DNA from: an uncultured Eubacteriales bacterium
GTDB lineage: Bacteria > Bacillota > Clostridia > Oscillospirales > Acutalibacteraceae
Length of the DNA stretch: 64,000 nucleotides
Direction of reading: 5' to 3'
NCBI GenBank assembly: GCA_934454845.1
Contig: CAKSGV010000008.1
Span: 1 to 64,000 of the forward strand
The position numbers and the translations under genes are program-made. Of this stretch, positions 17,547 to 25,402 are shown piece after piece (the stretch's first letter is position 1; the number at the start of each line of letters is the position of its first letter). The notes under the pieces were generated by a model that saw only the letters and a program-made list of their open reading frames with translations, did not search any database and had not been told where the DNA came from.

Positions 17547-18383
17547 ATGAAAAAACTGCTTTCTAAATATCATATTGATAAAAACACAGGCTGTCTTTGC
17601 AGGCATATAAAAGCTCCTACAGAGAAATTTATCCTTCACACGCACGATTATTTTGAAATATTTTTCTTTAAAAACGGAAGCGCCGTTCACAGTATCAACG
17701 GGCAATGCCAGCCTCTTTTAAAAGGCAACCTTGTTTTTATAAGACCGGAAGACGAGCATAATTATCTTTCCCCGTCAAAAGATCTTGAATTTTATAATAT
17801 TGCTTTCGATAAAGAAACCTTTGAAATGATTTTGAACTTTTTGGGCGACGGTTATAATTCAGGCGTTATTCTTGATCCCGAATTATCTCCATGTGTTTCT
17901 TTAAGCTGTGATGAAGCAACGGTTATAAATAATAAATTTTCAGAAATCTTATCGATAGATTATAAAAATAAATCAGCGATAAAAATGAAAACAAGGCTGC
18001 TTATAACTTCTTTGCTTACAAAGTATTTTTCCGATTATGAAAGCACCGTGAATTCTATACCCGAATGGCTTTCAGGCGCAGTTGAAAAAATGCACAGACC
18101 TGAAAATTTCCGAGCAGGAAAAGACGCTTTTTTCAGGCTTTGCTCTAAAAGCCCCGAGCACTGCTCGAGAACTCTTAAAAAATATTACGGTCAGACTCCT
18201 TCCTCGCTTGTAAATGATATCAGGCTCACCTACTCGAAAAAACTTCTCGAAACCACCGATCTTAATATACTTAATATCTGCTTTGAGAGCGGATTTATAA
18301 ATGTTTCGTGGTTTTACGATAAGTTTAAAGAAAAATACGGTTTAACGCCGCTTAAATTCAGAAATATTCGGAAAGACAGTTGA
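17547..18383 (+). CDS. AraC-family transcriptional regulator
   Basis: 278 residues: an N-terminal cupin sensor domain (HTHDYFEIFFF near residue 33; PEDEHNY near 70) and a C-terminal double helix-turn-helix. The first helix-turn-helix runs through FRLCSKSPEHCSRTLKKYYG and the second through ICFESGFINVSWFYDKFKEKYGLTP. Divergent from the GH38-DUF6259-GH36 operon, with only about 105 bp between the starts, so it most likely activates that operon in response to a sugar. The terminator hairpin overlaps its stop codon. Confidence 0.9.
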   Translation: MKKLLSKYHIDKNTGCLCRHIKAPTEKFILHTHDYFEIFFFKNGSAVHSINGQCQPLLKGNLVFIRPEDEHNYLSPSKDLEFYNIAFDKETFEMILNFLGDGYNSGVILDPELSPCVSLSCDEATVINNKFSEILSIDYKNKSAIKMKTRLLITSLLTKYFSDYESTVNSIPEWLSGAVEKMHRPENFRAGKDAFFRLCSKSPEHCSRTLKKYYGQTPSSLVNDIRLTYSKKLLETTDLNILNICFESGFINVSWFYDKFKEKYGLTPLKFRNIRKDS

Positions 18384-18400
18384 TCTTTCCGGATATTTTT
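18369..18400 (+). terminator. Terminator overlapping the AraC stop codon
   Basis: A perfect 8-bp stem (18369-18376 with 18384-18391) carries the TGA stop in its loop and is followed by a T-rich tract. The convergent radA ends at 18399. Confidence 0.7.
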
Positions 18401-19769
18401 ATTTTATAACCGCTATAGCCTCTCTTAAATTTTTAACGGGTATTATTTCTATTCCGTCATTAGTCCCGGGCAAGCTTTTAAGACAGCTTTTAGGAATAAT
18501 GCATTTGTTAAATCCTAATCTTGCCGCCTCGTTAATGCGGGATTTGATCCTCGGAATACTTCGTATCTCGCCTGAGAGTCCTACTTCTCCGAAAGCTATT
18601 AAATGCTCGTCTATCGGGATATCTCTGAGCCCTGAAACCAAAGCCATACAAACAGCCAGATCCGCCGCAGGCTCATCAAGCTTAATTCCGCCCACGATAT
18701 TCAAATAAGTATCAAAATTCGAAAAATAAAGACCGAGCCTTTTTTCCAAGACCGCAAGCAAAAGATTTAATCTGTTATAATCAAATCCTGTGGACATTCT
18801 TCTCGGATTTCCGAATCCTGTGGAAGAAACAAGCCCCTGAACTTCGGCAAGGATAGGTCTTGTCCCTTCTATCACACAGGTGATACAGCCTCCAGAGACG
18901 CTCGGCATTCTACCCGAAAGCATCATAGCCGAGGGGTTTTCGACCTCGCTCAAACCTGATTCCGTCATTTCGAAAACGCCTATTTCGTTTGTTGAACCGA
19001 ATCTGTTTTTAATTGATCTTAGTATCCTGTATGACTGATTTCTTTCGCCCTCAAAATATAAAACCGTATCTACTATATGTTCTAATATCTTAGGTCCTGC
19101 GATATCTCCGCCTTTATTAACGTGGCCTACAATAAAAATCGGAATACCTAAGCTTTTTCCTGTTTTAAGCAGCAAATTTGCCGATTCTCTTACCTGCACA
19201 ATACTTCCTGCTGAAGATGAAAGCTCGGGTATCTGCATAGTCTGAATAGAATCTATCATAACAATATCGGGATTAAGCTGACTTATATACTCGCAGACTG
19301 TCTGAGTATCCGTTTCCGAAATCACGACCGTGGTCTTACCTGTTACTCCGAGCCTGTCCGCCCTTAGTCTTATCTGAACTGCAGACTCCTCTCCCGAAAC
19401 ATAAAGTATCTTTTTCTTTCCCTCAAACGAATTGCATACCTGAAGAAGAATAGTGGATTTTCCTATACCGGGATCGCCGCTTAAAAGCACTACCGAGCCC
19501 TTAACTATTCCTCCTCCCAGCACTCTGTCAAGCTCGGAAATACCTGTAACAAGCCTCGGCTCATCCCTTGAATCTATTTTTGACAAAATTTCAGCCTCAG
19601 TCGCTTTCACTGAGTTGACAGCGGATGAAGAAGCCGCTTTGCTTTTAGGGCGGCTTAAATGCTCCTCCATTGTATTCCAGGTGCCACAGTTAGGACACTG
19701 CCCCATCCATTTAGCGCTTTCATATCCGCATTCGTTACAAATATAAACATTTTTGGTCTTTGCCGGCAA
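18399..19769 (-). CDS. radA: DNA repair protein RadA
   Basis: 456 residues. Domains in order: N-terminal C4 zinc finger (CNECGYESAKWMGQCPNCG), RecA-like ATPase with Walker A GDPGIGKST near residue 97, the RadA-specific KNRFG motif in the middle, and a C-terminal Lon-protease-like domain. RadA is a helicase that extends branches during homologous recombination. Full length. It lies 6 nt after the CwlD-like amidase and is probably co-transcribed with it. Confidence 0.96.
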   Translation of the reverse strand: MPAKTKNVYICNECGYESAKWMGQCPNCGTWNTMEEHLSRPKSKAASSSAVNSVKATEAEILSKIDSRDEPRLVTGISELDRVLGGGIVKGSVVLLSGDPGIGKSTILLQVCNSFEGKKKILYVSGEESAVQIRLRADRLGVTGKTTVVISETDTQTVCEYISQLNPDIVMIDSIQTMQIPELSSSAGSIVQVRESANLLLKTGKSLGIPIFIVGHVNKGGDIAGPKILEHIVDTVLYFEGERNQSYRILRSIKNRFGSTNEIGVFEMTESGLSEVENPSAMMLSGRMPSVSGGCITCVIEGTRPILAEVQGLVSSTGFGNPRRMSTGFDYNRLNLLLAVLEKRLGLYFSNFDTYLNIVGGIKLDEPAADLAVCMALVSGLRDIPIDEHLIAFGEVGLSGEIRSIPRIKSRINEAARLGFNKCIIPKSCLKSLPGTNDGIEIIPVKNLREAIAVIK

Positions 19770-19775
19770 TTTAAG

Positions 19776-20486
19776 TCACCTTTCTTTTTTTTCCGAAAAA
19801 TAATCATTTATCCCACAATAAACGGCAAAAGCCATCTGAGATTGATATTCTTCGCTTTTAAGCTTTTTAAGCTCGCTGTTATTGCTGATAAATCCGCATT
19901 CCACTATCACTGCGGGAACTTTGGCATTATATAATAAATACGTGCTTTTAGTGCCTTTTTTTATAACTCTTTCGTTATCCTTTTGGAGTTTTGATGAAAT
20001 CGAATTCTGAATGCAATTTCCAAGATCCGCCGCCTCTTTGAAATCAGGCGAATAAAACACCTGCGCGCCTTTGGCCGTTGAAGCGGTAAATTTATTTAAA
20101 TGAATACTGACATAAACAGCGTCAGAATATTTTTCCATAAGCGCAAGCCTTGTTTCAAGATCGCTTTTTTTATTATATTTATCAGAATCCGATTCGTCGG
20201 TATCCACATCAGAGCTTCTCGTCATAACGGTTTTATAGCCGCCGAATTCAAGTTGATCTCTTAATTTGAGAGATATCGCGAGATTTATATTTTTTTCAAC
20301 AGTTCCATCCTGTGCTACCGCGCCTCCGTCATAACCTCCGTGGCCGGGATCGATTATCACGGTTTTCCTTGTGTCGTTTTCGATTTTTGAAGATGAGGTT
20401 TGTGAAACTACTGTAAAAACGCTGCAAAGCACGCATATAACGGCAAGCATCGAAAACTGAAAAGTGAATTTTTTAATATGTTTCAT
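19776..20486 (-). CDS. CwlD-like N-acetylmuramoyl-L-alanine amidase (Amidase_3)
   Basis: 236 residues with an N-terminal membrane helix (about 10-30). The Amidase_3 zinc-site elements are IIDPGHGGYDGG near 45, the Glu of VEKNINL, the His of VSIHLNKF and the Glu of VIVECGFISN. In spore-formers the single-domain membrane-anchored form is CwlD, which makes muramic-delta-lactam in spore cortex. That role is inferred from length, layout and the presence of spoIVA in this genome. Confidence 0.82.
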   Translation of the reverse strand: MKHIKKFTFQFSMLAVICVLCSVFTVVSQTSSSKIENDTRKTVIIDPGHGGYDGGAVAQDGTVEKNINLAISLKLRDQLEFGGYKTVMTRSSDVDTDESDSDKYNKKSDLETRLALMEKYSDAVYVSIHLNKFTASTAKGAQVFYSPDFKEAADLGNCIQNSISSKLQKDNERVIKKGTKSTYLLYNAKVPAVIVECGFISNNSELKKLKSEEYQSQMAFAVYCGINDYFSEKKER

Positions 20487-20555
20487 AAGGACACTCCTTA
20501 AATCTCGGCTTTCATAATTTTATGTCCCCGTTTAAAAACATATTCTTTTTTAAAT

Positions 20556-21131
20556 TCAGTAAGTTATCGGTTTTCTGAAAAACAAACTAAAGATCATATC
20601 GATAAAAAGTAAAAACAACGCCGACGCACTAATGATTCTTATTAAATTTTTATTTGTTTTATTAAAAAGTTTGTGAGCGATTGGCTCGATTATGTAATGA
20701 AATAAAAGGCCCAGGATTGCAAAGCTTATAACACTCCGAAAACAGATTAAACCTCTTATATTTAAAAACAGTCCGCGGTAATCCCACAATCTCAAATTGA
20801 AAAATTTTATCGAAATTATTCCGATAATATATTCCACAGCACCGGTGATACCTGCGCAGAGTAAAAATAGCGTTAAAGGCCGCTTTTTAAAAGGCCTCAT
20901 AGCATAAATTCCAAGCGCACCGATTCCGTAAATCGGAAGCCAGGGACCGTAAAGCACACCACGGTTTCGTAGCATTCCCTCCGTTACCCAATAAAAGGCC
21001 TCCTCATAAACCCAGCCGACAAAACAGCCTATTATAAAAATCATAAAAAGATAGCACAAAAAGTCTATTTTTAAAAACTTTTCCTCTTTAATGTTTGAAA
21101 TTTGTTTTTTTACATTTATCAAATTCCTCAA
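20556..21131 (-). CDS. CmpB-family integral membrane protein (putative ABC permease)
   Basis: 191 residues with five or six hydrophobic helices. Conserved elements of the Pfam ABC_trans_CmpB family are GCFVGWVYEEAFYW, NRGVLYGPWLPIYGIGA and a later LRLWDYRG. The family's function is unknown and no ATPase lies nearby. The start is uncertain: no ATG fits, and TTG at 21131 with AAAAGG upstream is the best choice. It has its own promoter. Confidence 0.75.
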   Translation of the reverse strand: MRNLINVKKQISNIKEEKFLKIDFLCYLFMIFIIGCFVGWVYEEAFYWVTEGMLRNRGVLYGPWLPIYGIGALGIYAMRPFKKRPLTLFLLCAGITGAVEYIIGIISIKFFNLRLWDYRGLFLNIRGLICFRSVISFAILGLLFHYIIEPIAHKLFNKTNKNLIRIISASALFLLFIDMIFSLFFRKPITY

Positions 21132-21177
21132 ACCTTTTTAAATTTATTATCCGACTGAATTCTCAATTATATAATTT

Positions 21178-21206
21178 ATTATACCTTTTTGTCGATTTTT
21201 AGTCAA
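21178..21206 (-). promoter_or_regulatory. SigA promoter of the CmpB-like gene
   Basis: TTGACT and TATAAT with a 17-bp spacer on the minus strand, ending about 47 bp before the gene. Confidence 0.7.
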
Positions 21207-21228
21207 TAGTGTAAGAAAATCGGAAGAG

Positions 21229-21504
21229 ATAGACAATACAATCAGGATACAACGCTTCTCATAGCGGAAAATTTGTCCGATTATATTGTCTTGTCATTTG
21301 AAATACGGCAGTATTTCTGCATTCCTCGACTTCATAATCAAAAAAATTTTCTCGCTATGAGTCGAAGATTTTGTAAGAAAGCGGCGCTGTTTAGCGGCGC
21401 GGCGCCCGACCGAAGAATACTGTCGTATTGTGAGCGGAGGGCAACAATGCCGATGAATGCGCCGTTTCTTCAAAAAAGCATTGTATCCTGATTGTATTGT
21501 CTAT
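21229..21504. mobile_element. MITE-like element with 24-bp terminal inverted repeats
   Basis: The ends are perfect inverted repeats: 21229-21252 and 21481-21504. The inner sequence GACAATACAATCAGGATACAA is flanked by TA on both sides, consistent with a TA target duplication as made by IS630/Tc1-mariner transposases. The interior (about 230 bp) has no transposase and no credible gene. It holds further nested inverted repeats and a GC-rich patch (about 21380-21410) unlike the surrounding AT-rich DNA, so most of the element could fold on itself. It fills most of the 390-bp gap between the CmpB-like gene and mnmA. Confidence 0.75.
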
Positions 21505-21532
21505 TGAAAACATACTTATTTTGTGGTAAAAT
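21504..21532 (+). promoter_or_regulatory. mnmA operon promoter abutting the MITE-like element
   Basis: TTGAAA (21504-21509) and TAAAAT (21527-21532) are separated by 17 bp. The first T of the -35 is the last base of the inverted repeat, so the element ends exactly at the promoter. Confidence 0.65.
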
Positions 21533-21570
21533 ATTTTGAAATGAAATTTTATCGGAGGTTAAAACCGATT

Positions 21571-22653
21571 ATGAATAATAAAAAAGCGCTCATAGCCATG
21601 AGCGGAGGCGTGGATAGCTCCGTTGCGGCATATCTTATGAAAAAAGCGGGATATGATTGCTTTGGAACAACTATGCGCCTTTACAGAAATAATGATATAG
21701 GGCTCAATAATTTTCACACTTGCTGTTCTCAAAAAGATATCGATGATGCTTCCGAAGTCGCTTTTTCTCTCGGAATTCCTTATGAAGTTCTGGATTTCAC
21801 TTTTGATTTCAAAGAAAAAATCATCGAAAAATTTATTTCGACTTATGAAAACGGCGGAACTCCAAACCCCTGCATAGATTGCAATAAATATATGAAGTTC
21901 GATAAACTCTTAAAATTCGCCGAAGAAAAAGGTATGGATTATATCGTCACAGGACATTATGCAAAAATCGAAAAACAGGAAAACGGGCGATATTTTCTGA
22001 AAAAAGCCGAAGACTTATCGAAAGATCAAAGCTATGTTCTTTACTCGCTTACACAGGAACAATTAAAGCATATTTTATTGCCGCTCGGCAATATGTCAAA
22101 ATCGGAAACTAGAAAAATAGCATTGGAAAACGGATTTACAAATTCCGATAAACCGGATTCGCAGGATATCTGCTTTGTTCCCGACGGCGACTATGTAAAA
22201 TTTATGGAAAACTATACAGGTAAAAAATACCCCGAAGGTAATTATATGAGCGCCGATAATAAGGTTTTAGGCAGACATAAGGGCACCGTAAGATATACTA
22301 TCGGCCAAAGAAAAGGACTCGGGATTGCATTAGGCGAGCCTGCGTTCGTTTATAAAAAAGATATGCAATCAAATGAAGTGTTTATCGGTAAAGAAGACTT
22401 GCTTTTTAAAAAGGTTCTTATAGCAGATGAGCTTAATTGGATCGCATTTGATAAATGCGAAAAGCCTATAAAAGTAAAAGCAAAAACAAGATATCGCCAG
22501 CTTGAACAGAGCGCCACAGTTAGCCCGATAAACGATAATTCCGTTAAAATAGAATTTGACGAGCCTCAGCGCGCTATAACCGTGGGACAGGCGGTCGTTA
22601 TGTACGACGGAGATATTATTGTCGGAGGCGGAACCATTAAAGAGGTTCTTTAA
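21571..22653 (+). CDS. mnmA: tRNA-specific 2-thiouridylase MnmA
   Basis: 360 residues. MnmA adenylates U34 of Lys, Glu and Gln tRNAs and transfers sulfur to make 2-thiouridine. It has the PP-loop SGGVDSS near the N-terminus, the catalytic Cys in NPCIDCNKYMKF, the GHYAKI and DQSYVLY motifs, the second Cys in SQDICFV and the C-terminal beta barrel. I chose the ATG at 21571 (MNNKKALIAM) since a GGAGG lies upstream; earlier in-frame ATGs precede that site. First gene of a four-gene sulfur-modification operon. Confidence 0.95.
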   Translation: MNNKKALIAMSGGVDSSVAAYLMKKAGYDCFGTTMRLYRNNDIGLNNFHTCCSQKDIDDASEVAFSLGIPYEVLDFTFDFKEKIIEKFISTYENGGTPNPCIDCNKYMKFDKLLKFAEEKGMDYIVTGHYAKIEKQENGRYFLKKAEDLSKDQSYVLYSLTQEQLKHILLPLGNMSKSETRKIALENGFTNSDKPDSQDICFVPDGDYVKFMENYTGKKYPEGNYMSADNKVLGRHKGTVRYTIGQRKGLGIALGEPAFVYKKDMQSNEVFIGKEDLLFKKVLIADELNWIAFDKCEKPIKVKAKTRYRQLEQSATVSPINDNSVKIEFDEPQRAITVGQAVVMYDGDIIVGGGTIKEVL

Positions 22654-22665
22654 ATCGGAGGAAAA

Positions 22666-23397
22666 ATGATAACACAATTTTCAAGAACGGAACTTGAATA
22701 CGGAAAAGATGCGCTTGATAAACTTTATAATTCCAAAATTGCGGTATTCGGTATCGGCGGAGTAGGAAGTTATGCGGCGGAAAGCTTAGTTCGTGCAGGT
22801 GTTAAAAAAATCGTTCTTATCGATAATGATACGGTTTGTCTTACCAATTTAAACAGGCAGCTTTTTGCCCTGCATTCAACTCTGGGATTTGATAAGACCT
22901 TTGCCGCAAAGCAAAGGCTTTTGGATATTAACCCTAATGCTGAAATAACCTGCAAAAACTTATTTTACGGCAATGAAACCGAAAAAGAAATCGACTTTTC
23001 CGAGTTTGACTATATTATAGACGCTATTGATACGGTTTCTTCTAAAATATTGATAGCTCAAAACGCAAAGATCGCCAATGTTCCGCTTATAAGCGCCATG
23101 GGAGCCGGAAATAAACTTGATCCTACCGCATTTGAGGTTACTGATATTTACAAAACTGCCGTTTGCCCTCTTGCAAAGGTTATGAGAACAGAGCTTAAAA
23201 AACGCGGCATAAAAAAGCTTAAAGTGGTATATTCTAAAGAGCTTCCGCTTAAACCTAAAGAAATTTCCGAGGAAAAAAGCGCCAAAAGGCAGATACCCGG
23301 CAGCAACCCGTTTGTTCCGCCGGTCATGGGATTGATAATCGCCTCGGAAGTTGTAAAGGATATCACGGGCATTAAAGGAAGAGGTATGGGAATATGA
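22666..23397 (+). CDS. tcdA: tRNA threonylcarbamoyladenosine dehydratase (TcdA, E1-like)
   Basis: 243 residues of the ThiF/MoeB/E1 superfamily. The nucleotide site GIGGVGSYAAE and LIDNDTVCLTNLNRQ are typical of TcdA/CsdL, which dehydrates t6A37 of tRNA to the cyclic form using ATP. The C-terminal PGSNPFVPPVMGLIIASEVV matches the family. It overlaps the following desulfurase gene by 4 nt (ATGA), which suggests translational coupling; in E. coli the CsdA desulfurase also works with this enzyme. Confidence 0.9.
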   Translation: MITQFSRTELEYGKDALDKLYNSKIAVFGIGGVGSYAAESLVRAGVKKIVLIDNDTVCLTNLNRQLFALHSTLGFDKTFAAKQRLLDINPNAEITCKNLFYGNETEKEIDFSEFDYIIDAIDTVSSKILIAQNAKIANVPLISAMGAGNKLDPTAFEVTDIYKTAVCPLAKVMRTELKKRGIKKLKVVYSKELPLKPKEISEEKSAKRQIPGSNPFVPPVMGLIIASEVVKDITGIKGRGMGI

Positions 23398-24515
23398 TTT
23401 ATCTTGATTATTCTGCCAACACTCCGGCAGATGAAAAAGTTATAGAATCATTTGTAAATACGGAAAAAAGCTTTACGGCAAATCCTAATTCAAACCATAT
23501 TTCAGGCAAAAAGGCCGCCGGAAAAATGGCGGAAACCATTGATAAAACCGCAAAACTTTTAAATATTGCTCCCTCGCAGATAATTTACACTTCGGGTGCA
23601 AGCGAATCCAATAACACGGCAATAAAAGGCATAGCGAGAATGTCAAGAAAAAGAGGAAAGCATATAATTTCCACTCCGCTTGAGCATTCGTCTGTCAGCG
23701 GGTGCTTAACTTATCTGCAGGAAACGGGATATGACATTGATCTTTTATCTATCGGGCGCGACGGCAGGATAGACACCGAAGAGCTTAAATCCCTGCTCAG
23801 AAGCGATACAGTGCTTGTTTGTGTGACGGCGGTGGATTCGGAGCTCGGAACTATTCAGCCTATTTCTGAAATTTCCGAAATTTTAAAAGACTTTCCCGAC
23901 TGCCGCTTTCACTGCGACGCAACGCAGGCAATAGGAAAAATCCCCTTTGATTTCAGCCTTTGCGACACCGCCTCATTTGCTCCGCATAAATTTTACGGGC
24001 TTAACGGCTGCGGCGTTTTAATAAAGAAAAACAATGTAACATTTGAGCCTTTGATTCACGGAGGCAGCAGCACAACTCCTTACAGAAGCGGTACCCCTGC
24101 CCTATCCCTTGCCGTTTCAACTCTTACGGCGCTCGAAATCGCTTTTAAAGAAAAAGAAGAAAGATATAAAAAAGTAAAAGGATTAAACGACGATTTAAGA
24201 GAATTTTTTAAATCCTACAGCGAAGTTAGAATAAACAGTCCTAAAGACTGCGTGCCTCATATTCTCAATATCAGCGTGAACAATATCAAAGCAACCCTAT
24301 TTCAGCAGATGTTAAGCGAAAGGGGCGTGTGCGTATCCGTTAAATCTGCCTGCTCGGCTGACGGAATGCCGTCAAGAGCGGTGTATGCGGTAAGCCGCGA
24401 CAGAAAAAACGCTCTTTCCTCTTTCAGAATAAGTTTAAGCCACCTTACAACGCAAGAAGAAATTTATGACTTTAAAGAAATATTTGACGACCTTATTAGA
24501 AAAAATTTACGGTGA
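23394..24515 (+). CDS. Cysteine desulfurase, NifS/IscS-like
   Basis: 373 residues, class V PLP aminotransferase fold. Visible are the N-terminal YLDYSANTP, TSGASESNN, the Asp/His pair (HCDATQAIGK), the PLP lysine in APHKFYG and the active-site Cys in KSACSADGMPS. It removes sulfur from cysteine and passes persulfide to partners. Its place between tcdA and a ttcA-like gene, with mnmA upstream, suggests it feeds sulfur to tRNA thiolation rather than to general Fe-S assembly. Confidence 0.92.
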   Translation: MIYLDYSANTPADEKVIESFVNTEKSFTANPNSNHISGKKAAGKMAETIDKTAKLLNIAPSQIIYTSGASESNNTAIKGIARMSRKRGKHIISTPLEHSSVSGCLTYLQETGYDIDLLSIGRDGRIDTEELKSLLRSDTVLVCVTAVDSELGTIQPISEISEILKDFPDCRFHCDATQAIGKIPFDFSLCDTASFAPHKFYGLNGCGVLIKKNNVTFEPLIHGGSSTTPYRSGTPALSLAVSTLTALEIAFKEKEERYKKVKGLNDDLREFFKSYSEVRINSPKDCVPHILNISVNNIKATLFQQMLSERGVCVSVKSACSADGMPSRAVYAVSRDRKNALSSFRISLSHLTTQEEIYDFKEIFDDLIRKNLR

Positions 24516-24520
24516 TATAA

Positions 24521-25369
24521 ATGAAACGACAGCTTGAAGAATATCAGAACATTGAAAGAAGTATTCAGAAAAAATTCCGAAAAACAATATGGAATCCGTT
24601 TATAGAGGCGGTCAAAAGATATGAGCTTATCGAAAGCGGAGATAAGATAGCGATATGTATTTCAGGCGGTAAAGATTCTATGCTTATGGCAAAGCTAATG
24701 CAAATGCTGAGCCGCCACAGCGATGTTCCTTTTGAACTTGTTTTTCTCGTTATGGACCCGGGATATAATGAGATAAACCGAAATAAAATAATCGAAAACG
24801 CAAAGCTTTTAAACATACCTATAACCGTTTTTGATACCGATATTTTTGAAATTGCCAATAATACCGACAGCTCACCCTGTTACCTCTGCGCAAGAATGCG
24901 AAGAGGATATCTCTATGCAAAAGCAAAAGAGCTTTCGTGCAATAAAATCGCTCTCGGGCACCATTTAAGCGATGTTATCGAAACAACACTGCTCGGAATG
25001 TTTTACGGCTCGCAGCTCCAGGCAATGCCCCCTAAAATTCACAGCAAGAATTTTAAGGGGATGGAACTGATAAGACCTCTTTATTGCATTAATGAAGAAG
25101 ATATTTTGGCATTTAAAAGGTATAATGACCTCGAATTTATTCAATGCGCCTGCCGATTTACCGAAAACTGCACTATGTGCGATAACGGCGGCGGAGGATC
25201 TAAAAGGCAGGAAATCAAGACGCTTATAAAAAGGCTTAAAAAAGACAACCCCGAAATTGAAAGAAATATATTCAACAGTATTCATAAAGTCTGCCTTGAT
25301 ACAATGGTCGGATATAAAACAAAAGGAAAAGATTACGATTTTAACGAAATTTATAAGGATAGAGGATAA
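24521..25369 (+). CDS. TtcA/TilS-family tRNA thiolation ATPase
   Basis: 282 residues. PP-loop SGGKDSM near residue 48 and a CxxC (PCYLCARMRRG) near 120 match TtcA-type enzymes, which thiolate C32 of tRNA with a [4Fe-4S] cluster. Two more cysteines are in CRFTENCTMC near residue 213. Single-domain form, 5 nt after the desulfurase. Whether the target is C32 or another base cannot be told from sequence. Confidence 0.82.
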   Translation: MKRQLEEYQNIERSIQKKFRKTIWNPFIEAVKRYELIESGDKIAICISGGKDSMLMAKLMQMLSRHSDVPFELVFLVMDPGYNEINRNKIIENAKLLNIPITVFDTDIFEIANNTDSSPCYLCARMRRGYLYAKAKELSCNKIALGHHLSDVIETTLLGMFYGSQLQAMPPKIHSKNFKGMELIRPLYCINEEDILAFKRYNDLEFIQCACRFTENCTMCDNGGGGSKRQEIKTLIKRLKKDNPEIERNIFNSIHKVCLDTMVGYKTKGKDYDFNEIYKDRG

Positions 25370-25402
25370 AAAAATCTGTCTGCTTTAAGCAGACAGATTT
25401 TT
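25368..25402. terminator. Bidirectional terminator
   Basis: A perfect hairpin (AATCTGTCTGCTT arms) with an A-run before and a T-run after lies between the convergent ttcA-like and GH2 genes; it serves both strands. Confidence 0.9.
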
